A DNA stretch of 18,053 nt from an uncultured Armatimonadota bacterium. GTDB taxonomy: Bacteria > Armatimonadota > UBA5829 > DTJY01. Positions 6,575 through 15,176 of the stretch are shown piece by piece. Position numbers and translations under genes: made by a program. The stretch covers positions 1-18,053 of the forward strand of contig CALNCU010000126.1 of the NCBI GenBank assembly GCA_937875395.1, in the 5' to 3' direction. Position 1 is the first letter of the stretch, and each line of letters begins with the position of its first letter. The notes below the pieces were generated by a model that worked only from the letters and a program-made list of their open reading frames with translations, was not told the DNA's origin and searched no databases.

Positions 6575-8455
6575 ATGGCAGCAATAACCTCTCCTAAGGA
6601 ACTACAACAGATTAAAGAAAAGATGCAGGCTGCGCTTGCATCCGGCTGTACCCGCGTGCTGGTATGCGGCGGTACCGGATGCATGGCAAACGGCGCCCCG
6701 GAAGTAATGGCGGCTATACAGGCAGAGCTTGACGGCCAAAAGATACCCGTGCGGGTAGACCTTCTGGATGAGAAGGGAGAAGGCAGTGTTAAGTTAGGAT
6801 ACAGCGGCTGCCCCGGCTTCTGCCAGATGGGCCCCATAGTGCGCATCCTCCCGGCAGACTACCTGTACACGCACGTAACCCCGGCCGATGCAGCAGACAT
6901 AGTTAACGAGACGGTTCTAAATGGCCGCACAGTAGAAAGGCTCCTCTTCAAGGACGACCAGGGGAAAACCTACGCAAAAAGAAACGAAATCCCGTTCTAC
7001 AAGGATCAGGTAAACATAGTGCTTGCGGATTGCGGCATAATTGAGCCGGGCGATATCCGCGAGTACATTGCAAACGATGGTTACCGCGCCCTTGCAGAGG
7101 CTGTCTTTGGGCTTACCCCGGAGGCGATTGTAGCAGAGATAAGCGCATCCGGCTTAAGAGGCCGCGGCGGCGGCGGGTTCCCCACAGGCAAGAAGTGGGA
7201 GTTCACCCAGAGAGTGCAGAGCCCCAAGAAGTACGTCATCTGCAACGCAGATGAGGGCGACCCGGGCGCCTTCATGGATGAGAGCGTTATGGAAGGCAAC
7301 CCCCATGCGCTTCTTGAAGGCATGACCATTGCAGGCTACGCAATAGGCGCAGATGAAGGATACATCTACGTCCGCGCAGAGTATCCGCTTGCCATAGAAC
7401 GGCTGCGCACGGCCATAGAACAGGCCAAGGCGGCAAACCTCCTTGGCAACAGGATACTGGGCGGCGCATTCTCCTTTGATATACGCATAAAAGAGGGCGC
7501 CGGAGCATTTGTCTGCGGAGAAGAGACCGCACTTATAGCATCCATAGAAGGCAAGCGCGGAATGCCGCGTCCCAAGCCGCCCTTCCCGGCAAACTCCGGG
7601 CTCTGGAACAAGCCTACAGTCGTAAACAACGTAGAAACATACGCCAACGTTGCAAAGATCATCTTAAACGGCGCAGAGTGGTTTAAGGGTTTTGGCACCC
7701 CCAAGTCACCCGGCACAAAGGTCTTTGCGCTCACCGGTGATATTACAAACACCGGGCTTATAGAAGTACCCATGGGAACAACCCTGGGCGATGTCGTCTT
7801 CAAGATAGGCGGCGGAATTAGAACCGGCAAAAAGTTCAAGGCCGTGCAGATTGGCGGCCCCTCCGGCGCATGCCTTACCACAGAGCATATAGACCTGCCG
7901 CTGGACTACGATTACCTTAAAAGCGTAGGGGCAATGGTAGGCTCCGGCGGGCTTGTAGTTATGGATGAAGACACCTGTATGGTAGAAGTAGCCCGGTTCT
8001 TCATGCAGTTCACACAGAAAGAATCCTGCGGAAAGTGCGTCCTTTGCCGAGAGGGTACAAAACGCATGCTGGAGATACTTGAGAAGATAGTCTCCGGCAA
8101 CGGCAAAGTGGAAGATATAGACCTTCTTGAAGAGGTTGCGCTGGCTGTGCGCGACGGCTCGCTCTGCGGGCTTGGAAAGACCGCGCCTAACCCGGTGCTC
8201 TCCACGCTGAAGTACTTCCGCAATGAATACCTATCGCACGTGGTAGACAAAGTCTGCCCATCGGGCGCCTGCGAGGCCTTCCGCAACTACTCCATAAACG
8301 CAGAAAAGTGTATAGGGTGCGGACTCTGCGCACGAAAGTGCCCAGTAGGGGCCGTATCCGGCCAGAAGAAAGAACCCCATACAATAGACGTTGAAAAGTG
8401 CATAAAATGCGGCGCCTGCTACGATGCCTGCCGCTTTAACGCAGTGGAGATATAA
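6575..8455 (+). CDS. hydB: NADH-dependent [FeFe]-hydrogenase subunit HydB (NuoF-like flavoprotein)
   Basis: FMN subunit where NAD(H) reacts and, in bifurcating enzymes, where electrons are split between NAD and ferredoxin. Domains in order: an N-terminal thioredoxin-like [2Fe-2S] domain (about 25-115; CGGTGC and CPGFC); the NADH/FMN Rossmann part with GLRGRGGGGFPTGKKWEF, CNADEGDPGAFMD and GAGAFVCGEETALI; a [4Fe-4S] site at SCGKCVLCREGTKRML (Cys485, Cys488, Cys491); and a C-terminal two-cluster ferredoxin (EKCIGCGLCARKCP; EKCIKCGACYDAC). This 626-residue layout is typical of HydB/HndC in trimeric or tetrameric hydrogenases and longer than complex I NuoF. It ends 12 bp before hydA. Whether it bifurcates cannot be decided by motif; the C-terminal ferredoxin and added [2Fe-2S] domain match bifurcating enzymes. 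Confidence 0.95.
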   Translation: MAAITSPKELQQIKEKMQAALASGCTRVLVCGGTGCMANGAPEVMAAIQAELDGQKIPVRVDLLDEKGEGSVKLGYSGCPGFCQMGPIVRILPADYLYTHVTPADAADIVNETVLNGRTVERLLFKDDQGKTYAKRNEIPFYKDQVNIVLADCGIIEPGDIREYIANDGYRALAEAVFGLTPEAIVAEISASGLRGRGGGGFPTGKKWEFTQRVQSPKKYVICNADEGDPGAFMDESVMEGNPHALLEGMTIAGYAIGADEGYIYVRAEYPLAIERLRTAIEQAKAANLLGNRILGGAFSFDIRIKEGAGAFVCGEETALIASIEGKRGMPRPKPPFPANSGLWNKPTVVNNVETYANVAKIILNGAEWFKGFGTPKSPGTKVFALTGDITNTGLIEVPMGTTLGDVVFKIGGGIRTGKKFKAVQIGGPSGACLTTEHIDLPLDYDYLKSVGAMVGSGGLVVMDEDTCMVEVARFFMQFTQKESCGKCVLCREGTKRMLEILEKIVSGNGKVEDIDLLEEVALAVRDGSLCGLGKTAPNPVLSTLKYFRNEYLSHVVDKVCPSGACEAFRNYSINAEKCIGCGLCARKCPVGAVSGQKKEPHTIDVEKCIKCGACYDACRFNAVEI

Positions 8456-8467
8456 GGAGTATAAGGA

Positions 8468-10495
8468 ATGGGATATATAACCATAGACGGGGTTAAAACC
8501 CCTATTAACGATAAGAAAAATCTTCTTGAAGTTATCCGAGAGTCCGGTGTAGACCTGCCTACCTTCTGCTACAACTCCGAACTCTCCGTATACGGCGCCT
8601 GCCGCATGTGCATTGTAGAAATAGAAGGGCGCGGGCTTCAGGCCGCATGTTCAACCCCGCCGGAAGACGGCATGGTGGTAAAGATAAACACACCGGCCAC
8701 CATGAGGATACGCCGGATGGCGCTTGAGCTTCTGCTCTCCAACCACCATGGCAACTGCCAGACATGTGATAAGAACATGCACTGCCGCCTGCAGGAGCTT
8801 GCAGACAGGCTTGGCGTAAAGACCGTGCGTTTTGAAGAATCGCGCGAACTGCTGCCTGTTGAAACCACAAACCAATCTATTGTTCGCGATCCCAACAAGT
8901 GCATCCTCTGCGGAGACTGTGTCCGCATGTGCAAAGAGATACAGGGGATAGGCGTGCTGGATTTTGCAGGCCGCGGCAGCAACGTACAGGTTACTCCGGC
9001 GTTCGGCAAAGAACTTAAAGAAGTGGAGTGCGTCTTTTGCGGGCAGTGCGCATCTGTGTGCCCAACCGGCGCCCTTACCATAAAAAACAAAGTGGACGAA
9101 GTATGGAAGGCCATCCATAACCCGGATAAAATGGTGGTTGTGCAGATTGCCCCCGCTGTCCGCGCAGCCATTGCCCTGGAGTACGGCATTACGGATGGCG
9201 AGCATGCAATGAGCAAAACCGTCACCGCCCTCCGGCGCATAGGCTTTGACAAGGTGTACGATACAAGCTTCACGGCCGATCTGTGCACCGTTGAAGAGGC
9301 AACAGAGTTTTTGGGACGAGTTGCAGAAGGAAAGCGTCTGCCGCACTTCACAAGCTGCTGCCCGGCATGGGTAAAACTCTGCGAGCAGCTGTATCCCAAC
9401 TACCTTAACAACCTTTCCACCTGCAAGAGCCCGCAGCAGATGTTTGGTTCGCTGGTAAAGAAGCTGCTCTCAGAGCGGCATAATATAGATAGAAAGAACA
9501 TCTACCTGGTCTCAGTCATGCCCTGCACGGCAAAGAAGTTTGAGGCCGAGCGGCCGGAGTTCTCCGTAGACGGCAACCCGGATGTAGATGCAGTTCTATC
9601 AAGCCAGGAACTTATCCGCATGATTGACCAGTCCGGCGTAAAGCTTACGGAACTTCCGTTAGATTCTCTGGATCTTCCGTTTGGATTCAAGACCGGGGCG
9701 GGTATAATATTTGGGGCAAGCGGTGGAGTAGCAGAGGCTGTGCTCCGGTTGGCCGCCGCCAAGGACGAGACGGATAACCAGATAATAGAGTTCAAAGAAG
9801 TCCGCGGTCTTGAAGGCGTAAAAGAAGCCAGCGTAAACCTTGATGGAACCACCATAAAGCTTGCCGTTATAAGCGGACTTGCAAATGTTCAGCGCGTAAT
9901 GGATAAGCTGCAGAAGGGCGAAGTCTACTATGATATCATAGAGGTAATGGCCTGCCGCGGCGGATGCATAGGCGGAGGCGGTCAGCCGCTCCCCAACGAT
10001 ATGGCCGCAAGAGAGATACGCAAAGACGTGCTCTACAATTGCGATGCCATGCAGCCGCTGCACAATGCCGCAAACAACCCTTACGTTAAAGAGGCATATG
10101 CCACGCTTCTGCAGAAGCCTAACAGCGCGGTGGCCCACAAGCTGCTGCATACATCGTATCATTCCAGGCGCAGAATCACCGGCGAGCAGGTGCAACTAAG
10201 CCGCACAGAAAGCAAAAAGAAACTATGCGTAGCAGTGTGCGTAGGCACAAACTGCTATCTGAAAGGTTCTTACGATACCCTGCAGAAACTTTCGGCGCTG
10301 GCCCAGGAAGCGGGCTTGGCGGACAGGCTGGATTTCAAGGCGACCTTCTGTTTTGAGCGATGCAAGAAGAGCCCCAACGTGAAGGTAGGGGAGACCATCC
10401 ACGGCGAAGTCACCCCGGATACCGCGGAGACATTCTTCCGCGAGACCGTTATTCCGGCGCTGGAAGGGAGAGAGACTGTAGCAACGGAGGCTTAA
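8468..10495 (+). CDS. hydA: [FeFe]-hydrogenase catalytic subunit HydA with C-terminal [2Fe-2S] domain
   Basis: Makes or oxidises H2 at the H-cluster. The N-terminal plant-type [2Fe-2S] domain has Cys34, Cys45, Cys48 and Cys61. A His-Cys [4Fe-4S] site follows (HHGNCQTCDKNMHC), then two [4Fe-4S] motifs (CILCGDCVRMC; CVFCGQCASVC). The H-cluster motifs are canonical: TSCCPAW with proton-relay Cys297 and ligand Cys298, MPCTAKKFE with Cys353, and MACRGGCIGGGGQP with Cys496 and Cys500. All key residues for catalysis are present. After about residue 580 there is an extra thioredoxin-fold [2Fe-2S] domain (Cys591, Cys596, Cys628, Cys632). The 675-residue length fits HydA of trimeric NAD-linked enzymes (group A). 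Neighbours HydC and HydB complete the complex. The HydE, HydF and HydG maturases must lie elsewhere in the genome. Confidence 0.96.
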   Translation: MGYITIDGVKTPINDKKNLLEVIRESGVDLPTFCYNSELSVYGACRMCIVEIEGRGLQAACSTPPEDGMVVKINTPATMRIRRMALELLLSNHHGNCQTCDKNMHCRLQELADRLGVKTVRFEESRELLPVETTNQSIVRDPNKCILCGDCVRMCKEIQGIGVLDFAGRGSNVQVTPAFGKELKEVECVFCGQCASVCPTGALTIKNKVDEVWKAIHNPDKMVVVQIAPAVRAAIALEYGITDGEHAMSKTVTALRRIGFDKVYDTSFTADLCTVEEATEFLGRVAEGKRLPHFTSCCPAWVKLCEQLYPNYLNNLSTCKSPQQMFGSLVKKLLSERHNIDRKNIYLVSVMPCTAKKFEAERPEFSVDGNPDVDAVLSSQELIRMIDQSGVKLTELPLDSLDLPFGFKTGAGIIFGASGGVAEAVLRLAAAKDETDNQIIEFKEVRGLEGVKEASVNLDGTTIKLAVISGLANVQRVMDKLQKGEVYYDIIEVMACRGGCIGGGGQPLPNDMAAREIRKDVLYNCDAMQPLHNAANNPYVKEAYATLLQKPNSAVAHKLLHTSYHSRRRITGEQVQLSRTESKKKLCVAVCVGTNCYLKGSYDTLQKLSALAQEAGLADRLDFKATFCFERCKKSPNVKVGETIHGEVTPDTAETFFRETVIPALEGRETVATEA

Positions 10496-10500
10496 GGCCT

Positions 10501-10755
10501 ATGGTAGCAGTCAAGGTTTGCGTTGGAAGTTCATGCCACATAAAAGGTGGCGTCCAGACTCTGAAAACCTTCAGGGATCTTATTGATGAGTATGAACTCT
10601 CCGGCAAAGTAGACCTGTCTGCAGACCTGTGTCTGGAGGGCTGCCTGAAAGCGCCCAACGTGCTGGTGGATGGTTCTGTCTACGGAGGAATTACGCCGGA
10701 TAAGGCAGAGGAGTTCTTCCGTCAGAGAATCCTTGTGAGGGTTGACGATGCCTAA
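10501..10755 (+). CDS. free-standing thioredoxin-like [2Fe-2S] protein, paralogue of the HydA C-terminus
   Basis: An 84-residue (2Fe-2S) ferredoxin-like protein of the thioredoxin fold, with Cys7, Cys12, Cys44 and Cys48. The spacing C-x4-C-x31-C-x3-C is identical to that of the C-terminal domain of the HydA encoded directly upstream. Other matching segments are KVCVGSSCHIKG against AVCVGTNCYLKG, APNVLVDGSVYGGITPDKAEEFF against SPNVKVGETIHGEVTPDTAETFF. This points to duplication of that domain into its own gene. The ATG at 10501 follows hydA by 5 bp with GGAGG 10 nt upstream. The 3' end overlaps the sensory hydrogenase by 8 bp. It could be a mobile electron carrier between HydABC and the sensory hydrogenase, or a subunit of the latter; neither is shown. 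A longer reading from 10360 only extends into hydA in another frame. Confidence 0.85.
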   Translation: MVAVKVCVGSSCHIKGGVQTLKTFRDLIDEYELSGKVDLSADLCLEGCLKAPNVLVDGSVYGGITPDKAEEFFRQRILVRVDDA

Positions 10756-12496
10756 CCTGGGGGTTGTAACCACCAACAAGGCACGGTGCCGGGATTGTTA
10801 CCGTTGCGTGCGGGTATGCCCCGTAAAGGCGATTAGAATATCAGATGGGCAGGCGCAGGTATACAGGGAGCGCTGCATAGTCTGCGGCACCTGTGTGCGC
10901 GAATGCCCCCAAAAAGCCAAGCAAGTACGCAGTGACCTGTCTTTAGTAAAAGAGCTGAGGGCGGGTCACTGCCTTTTAATAGCCTCTGTTGCCCCATCAT
11001 ATGTAGCAGCCTTCCCAAACCTTGGGGGCGGGCTCTTCCCTGCATTTCTTAAACGCCTGGGATTTGATATGGTAACAGAGACTGCCGTGGGCGCGGAGAT
11101 GGTGGCTGCTGCAACCGCCCGGCTTGTGGCAGACGAACCGGAGAGCCATATTGCATCTGCCTGCCCGGTGATAGTAAGTCTTATTGCGCAATATTATCCG
11201 TGGGCCATAGAAAAGCTCGCCCCCCTTGTATCCCCAATGATTGCGCACGGGCGGTATCTTAAGCGCATCTACGGGGAGGATGCGCAGGTTGTATTTATAG
11301 GCCCGTGCCCGGCAAAAAAAGCAGAGGCAGAAGAGCCGGATGTTTTAGGCGCGGTAGATGCCGTCCTTACTTTTAATGAACTGCGCCTGTGGATGGAAGA
11401 GTCAGGCATAAGGAAGGATACGCTCCGATCCTGCGTATTTGATGATATACCGGCGGCAAGCGCCCGCCTCTTTCCGCTGGAGGGCGGATTGGCGCGTGCA
11501 GCATCAATGGCGCCGGATATGCTCCGGCAGGATTTTGCCGCCGTTTCAGGGTGCGATGAAGTTCATGAGATGCTCAAAACCCTCAAGGACGGCTCTACAA
11601 TCCGCCTGTTTGAGGCGCTCTTCTGCCCGTCCGGGTGCATAAACGGCGCATCCTTTGGGGATGGGCGGGATATCTACCACCGCAAAAACCGAATTCTTCA
11701 GCATGAAAAACGTTCCCCGCACCCTCCGTCTGTAGAAACCTTTCTGCAGGCTTCATCCGGCGTGGAGTTGGGACGCACAATAATACCCCGCCCGGTAGAG
11801 CAGCCGCAGTACACCCCGGAAGAGGTAAGAGCGGTTCTTATTAGAATAGGGAAGCGCACGGAGGAGGACGAACTTAACTGCGGCGCCTGCGGGTATCACT
11901 CCTGCAAAGACAACGCAATTGCGCTCCTTTCCGGCATGGCAGAAGATGCCATGTGCATCCCCTGGATGAGAAAACTTGCTGAACGCAAGGCAGACCAGAT
12001 AATAGATGCCAGCCCCAACGCCATTGTAATAATAGATGAAGGCCTGAGAGTCTACGAGTTTAACCCGGCCTTTGCGCAAATTTTTTCTTGCACTCCGGGG
12101 CTTGTGGGGAAGCCGCTCTCCTGTATTATGGACCCGGAGGATTTTGAGAAGGTGCTTGCCCGCGCTGTTGACCGCGTAACCAATAAACTAGTATCATACC
12201 CTAACTACCATGTAAGCGGCAGCCTTAACGTATACAGGCTGGAGGATGAAGACCTGGTGGTGGGAATTATCTCTAACGTAAATAAATCAACGGAAGGGCT
12301 AAACCGCCTGGATCAGATACGCGCAGAAACCCTTGCCAACGCAGAGCAGGTAATAGGGAAGCAGATGCTTATGGCTCAAGAGATTGCAAGCATCCTTGGC
12401 GAAACCACAAGCGAAACCCGCGTCCTCTTAAGAAAACTTACGGAGCTTATGAAGGAATCTGATACCCCGGCTGCAGATGTTCCTACAGAACCATGA
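10748..12496 (+). CDS. sensory [FeFe]-hydrogenase with PAS domain (group C-like, HydS/HfsB type)
   Basis: A 582-residue protein likely to sense H2 or redox state rather than turn over H2 quickly. Two ferredoxin motifs open it (Cys14, 17, 20, 24 and Cys43, 46, 49, 53). The H-cluster domain is altered from the catalytic form: ASACP replaces TSCCP, so the proton-relay cysteine is Ala138 while ligand Cys139 stays; GPCPAKKAE replaces MPCTAKKFE; and LFCPSGCINGASF replaces the glycine-rich third motif. An FeS domain follows (CGACGYHSC; Cys378, 381, 386, with a later Cys), then a PAS domain from about residue 410 (IIDASPNAIVIIDEGLRVYEFNPAFAQIF). Loss of the proton-relay Cys is known in group C sensory hydrogenases. 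The ATG at 10748 has GAGGG 6 nt upstream. It overlaps the phosphatase gene by 4 bp (ATGA), implying coupled translation and a shared pathway. Confidence 0.9.
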   Translation: MPNLGVVTTNKARCRDCYRCVRVCPVKAIRISDGQAQVYRERCIVCGTCVRECPQKAKQVRSDLSLVKELRAGHCLLIASVAPSYVAAFPNLGGGLFPAFLKRLGFDMVTETAVGAEMVAAATARLVADEPESHIASACPVIVSLIAQYYPWAIEKLAPLVSPMIAHGRYLKRIYGEDAQVVFIGPCPAKKAEAEEPDVLGAVDAVLTFNELRLWMEESGIRKDTLRSCVFDDIPAASARLFPLEGGLARAASMAPDMLRQDFAAVSGCDEVHEMLKTLKDGSTIRLFEALFCPSGCINGASFGDGRDIYHRKNRILQHEKRSPHPPSVETFLQASSGVELGRTIIPRPVEQPQYTPEEVRAVLIRIGKRTEEDELNCGACGYHSCKDNAIALLSGMAEDAMCIPWMRKLAERKADQIIDASPNAIVIIDEGLRVYEFNPAFAQIFSCTPGLVGKPLSCIMDPEDFEKVLARAVDRVTNKLVSYPNYHVSGSLNVYRLEDEDLVVGIISNVNKSTEGLNRLDQIRAETLANAEQVIGKQMLMAQEIASILGETTSETRVLLRKLTELMKESDTPAADVPTEP

Positions 12497-13641
12497 AAAA
12501 ATTTGCTGTAGATGTTGCCGTCCGCCAGTTTGCAAAAAAAGGCGAAGATACCTTTGGGGATGCTGTAAAAGTGGTGCGCACCCCGGATTCAACAATAATA
12601 GTCGTCTCGGACGGGCTGGGGAGCGGTGTAAAGGCCAACGTCCTGGCCACGCTTACGGTGGAGATTGCCTGCGGACTCTTTCAGGGCAACCTCTCTGTGC
12701 ATGAGATTATGGAGACGCTTATTGCCACGCTCCCCGTCTGCAAGTGGCGGAACATTGCCTACTCCACATTCTGCGCCGTTCGAATCTACGATACCGGACA
12801 GGTTGCCATTGCCCAGTATGATTCCCCCGGCGCCGTACACATATCCCGCCACGGCCACGCACAGATAGTCAAGGGAGAAGACTTTGAGGTGTGCGGCAAG
12901 CCTCTTCAGGAGGCGCATTTTAGAATGCTCTCCGGTGATATGCTGCTGCTCTACTCTGACGGTATTGCCTATGCCGGGGTGGGCGAAGGGCTTAGCATGG
13001 GGTGGCAGGAAGAGGGGATTCTATCTTACGTATCAGAGGTTTTACCCGTCTCCGCCGGGGATGTTACGGAGCTGTCTGATTTGGTAGCGGATAAGGCTCT
13101 CTCTTACTGGAAGGGGAACCCAGGGGACGATGGAACCGTGCTTGCCGCCAAATACAGAAGGGCCAATATAGCCACGCTTCTAACCGGCCCTCCCTCTGAC
13201 AGAACTCTGGTTTCCAAAATGATAAAGGATTTTGTCTCTCAGAAGGGTACCAGAATAGTCTGCGGAGGCACCACATCACACCTGGTTGCGGATTATTTGA
13301 ATGAAGAGTTGCAGATGGATGAGCGCTTTTTAGATTCAGACCTGCCACCTTCCGCAAAGCTTTTGGGGATAGACCTGGTGACGGAGGGGATTCTAACATT
13401 AAGCCGCGCCGCCCAATATTTAAAATCCGGCATCCCGGAGGGGAGGCAGGATGCGGCCACCGTGCTGCTTGATTTTTTGCTTGCGGCAGACGGCATCCGG
13501 TTTATGGTGGGGACGGCGCGCAACCCGGCGCACCAGAACATAAGCCTCCCGGATTCCGTGTCCCTGCGGAGAAGGGTGGTGGAAGACCTCTCCGCCCTCC
13601 TTGTGGAGCGGGGCAAGGAGACGGAGCTGGTGTACTATTGA
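12493..13641 (+). CDS. SpoIIE/PP2C-type serine/threonine phosphatase, output of the hydrogenase sensor
   Basis: A 382-residue predicted metal-dependent phosphatase. Residues 1-220 hold the SpoIIE/PP2C core: VSDGLGSG (Asp40-Gly41), LLLYSDGI (Asp156-Gly157) and PGDDGTVLAAKY (Asp212-Asp213), the metal-binding aspartates of the family. SpoIIE-type enzymes usually dephosphorylate anti-anti-sigma factors. No such partner is in the window. Residues about 225-382 form a C-terminal extension I do not recognise, with GTRIVCGGTTSHLVADYL and LLGIDLVTEGILTLSRAAQYL segments. There is no transmembrane helix. Its start overlaps the stop of the sensory hydrogenase by 4 bp, and phosphatases are known companions of one sensory hydrogenase subgroup, so it is the likely signalling output. 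It is the last gene of the rex operon. Confidence 0.85.
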   Translation: MKKFAVDVAVRQFAKKGEDTFGDAVKVVRTPDSTIIVVSDGLGSGVKANVLATLTVEIACGLFQGNLSVHEIMETLIATLPVCKWRNIAYSTFCAVRIYDTGQVAIAQYDSPGAVHISRHGHAQIVKGEDFEVCGKPLQEAHFRMLSGDMLLLYSDGIAYAGVGEGLSMGWQEEGILSYVSEVLPVSAGDVTELSDLVADKALSYWKGNPGDDGTVLAAKYRRANIATLLTGPPSDRTLVSKMIKDFVSQKGTRIVCGGTTSHLVADYLNEELQMDERFLDSDLPPSAKLLGIDLVTEGILTLSRAAQYLKSGIPEGRQDAATVLLDFLLAADGIRFMVGTARNPAHQNISLPDSVSLRRRVVEDLSALLVERGKETELVYY

Positions 13642-13648
13642 AAGAAGG

Positions 13649-13670
13649 GGGCGGGGTTTTGCGCCCGCCC
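13649..13670. terminator. GC-rich hairpin between convergent operon ends
   Basis: GGGCGGG (13649-13655) pairs with CCCGCCC (13664-13670) around an 8-nt loop, between the phosphatase and malic enzyme stop codons, which are 45 bp apart. No strong T tract is present on either strand, though minus-strand reading gives CCTTCTTT. It may serve both transcripts. The arm GCGCCCGCCC also occurs in the hairpin at 4941-4961. Confidence 0.5.
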
Positions 13671-13686
13671 ACATACTCATCCGGTA

Positions 13687-15132
13687 TTAAACGTTCAGCG
13701 TCTCTGGGTTGCAAAGGTCTGACGGGATGACTCTGGCAAGGCCGGATTTCTCTGCAATACTCCTCACAGCCGATGCCACGGAAGGCGCCACGTCTCTGTT
13801 AAAGACGCTGGGGATTATAAAGTCCTCACAAAGTTCGTCTTCCCTTACGTTTGATGCAATTGCGCGTGCGGCGGCCACTACCATCTCTTCCGTAACCTTC
13901 TTTGATGAGCAGTCCAGAAGCCCTCGGAAGAGCCCGGGGAAGCAGAGCACGTTGTTTATCTGGTTGGGGTAATCCGACCGGCCGGTAGCCATCACCCGCA
14001 CGTAGGGGGCGGCCTCCTCCGGCATTATCTCCGGTACGGGGTTGGAGAGCGCAAAGACAATAGGGTCTTTTGCCATTACAGTAAGATCTCTCCCCTTAAG
14101 CAGACCCGGGCCGGAGACTCCAAGAATCATATCCGCCCCTGCAAGCGCCTGCAGAAGCGAACCCTCCAGCCTCTCCTTATTGGTGTTTTCCGCAAGCCAT
14201 TCCTTGGCCGGGTTCATGCCGGCGGACCGGCCCTTGTAGATGGCGCCCTTTGTGTCGCATACTATAACATCGCCCATGCCAAGCGCAAGGAGAGCCTTTG
14301 TGCAGGCCACTCCCGCCGCGCCGGCGCCGCTTACAACGGCCTTCATATCTTTAAGGTTCTTGCCTACAATCTTTACTGCGTTTATAAGCGCGGCAAGCAC
14401 AACCGCAGCCGTGCCGTGCTGATCGTCATGAAAGACGGGGATATCCAGTTCTCTCCGCAGCCTGTCTTCTATCTCAAAGCATCGCGGGGCGGAGATATCT
14501 TCAAGGTTTATGCCGCCGAATGTGGGTGCAAGCTGCTTTACGGCTTTTATTATCTCTTCTGTATCCTGGGTGTCCAGGCAGATGGGGAAGGCGTCCACGC
14601 CGCCAAACTCTTTAAACAGTATTGCCTTGCCTTCCATAACCGGCATTGCCCCAAGCGCACCTATGTTGCCCAGGCCAAGTACCGCGCTCCCATCGCTTAC
14701 AACCGCAACCATGTTCCGCCTTATGGTGAGGCCGAACGAACGGATGGGATCGGCTGCTATGGCGTTACAGACTCGGGCGACCCCCGGAGTGTATGCCATG
14801 GAGAGGTCATCGCGAGTCTCAAGGGGGGATTTGGATTTTATCTCTATCTTTCCACCAAGATGCATGGCAAATGTGCTGTCGCAGGCAGAGAGCAGTTCTA
14901 TGCCCTCTGTGCTGCGTACGGCGGCTACAACATCCTTTTCCTGCTCAAGAGAGGAGCAGTCTACCTGAATCTCTCTTGTTATAAAACCGCGGTTAAGTTG
15001 AATGGTTTTTATCTCTCCCAGACTTCCGCCGGCTTTTGCCAAAGCTTGCGTTAATGCGGCCAGGCGTCCAGGTTCGTTCTTATACTTGCATGTTATAGCA
15101 ACCCTGTAGCAGGGGGTTGTTGACTTTGCCAC
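13687..15132 (-). CDS. NAD(P)-dependent malic enzyme with N-terminal ACT domain
   Basis: Oxidative decarboxylation of malate to pyruvate with NAD(P)H. Residues about 8-82 form an ACT domain (VAITCKYKNEPGRLAALTQA), a fold that often binds amino acids and suggests allosteric control. The malic enzyme part carries AYTPGVARVCNAI (Tyr114), MEGKAILFK (Lys169), metal ligands Glu211-Asp212 and Asp236-Asp237 (INLEDISAPRCFEIE; HDDQHGTAAVVLAAL), and the dinucleotide motif GAGAAG at 269-274. The 481 residues equal a roughly 400-residue prokaryotic malic enzyme plus the ACT domain. No phosphotransacetylase-like C-terminus is present. The start is GTG at 15130-15132 with GGAGG 6 nt upstream. It converges on the hydrogenase operon. 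The coenzyme (NAD or NADP) cannot be told. The NAD(P)H made could feed the hydrogenase. Confidence 0.95.
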   Translation of the reverse strand: MAKSTTPCYRVAITCKYKNEPGRLAALTQALAKAGGSLGEIKTIQLNRGFITREIQVDCSSLEQEKDVVAAVRSTEGIELLSACDSTFAMHLGGKIEIKSKSPLETRDDLSMAYTPGVARVCNAIAADPIRSFGLTIRRNMVAVVSDGSAVLGLGNIGALGAMPVMEGKAILFKEFGGVDAFPICLDTQDTEEIIKAVKQLAPTFGGINLEDISAPRCFEIEDRLRRELDIPVFHDDQHGTAAVVLAALINAVKIVGKNLKDMKAVVSGAGAAGVACTKALLALGMGDVIVCDTKGAIYKGRSAGMNPAKEWLAENTNKERLEGSLLQALAGADMILGVSGPGLLKGRDLTVMAKDPIVFALSNPVPEIMPEEAAPYVRVMATGRSDYPNQINNVLCFPGLFRGLLDCSSKKVTEEMVVAAARAIASNVREDELCEDFIIPSVFNRDVAPSVASAVRSIAEKSGLARVIPSDLCNPETLNV

Positions 15133-15176
15133 TCTTTCCCTCCAGATGATAAGCTTACCGTTAAAATAGTTGCATT

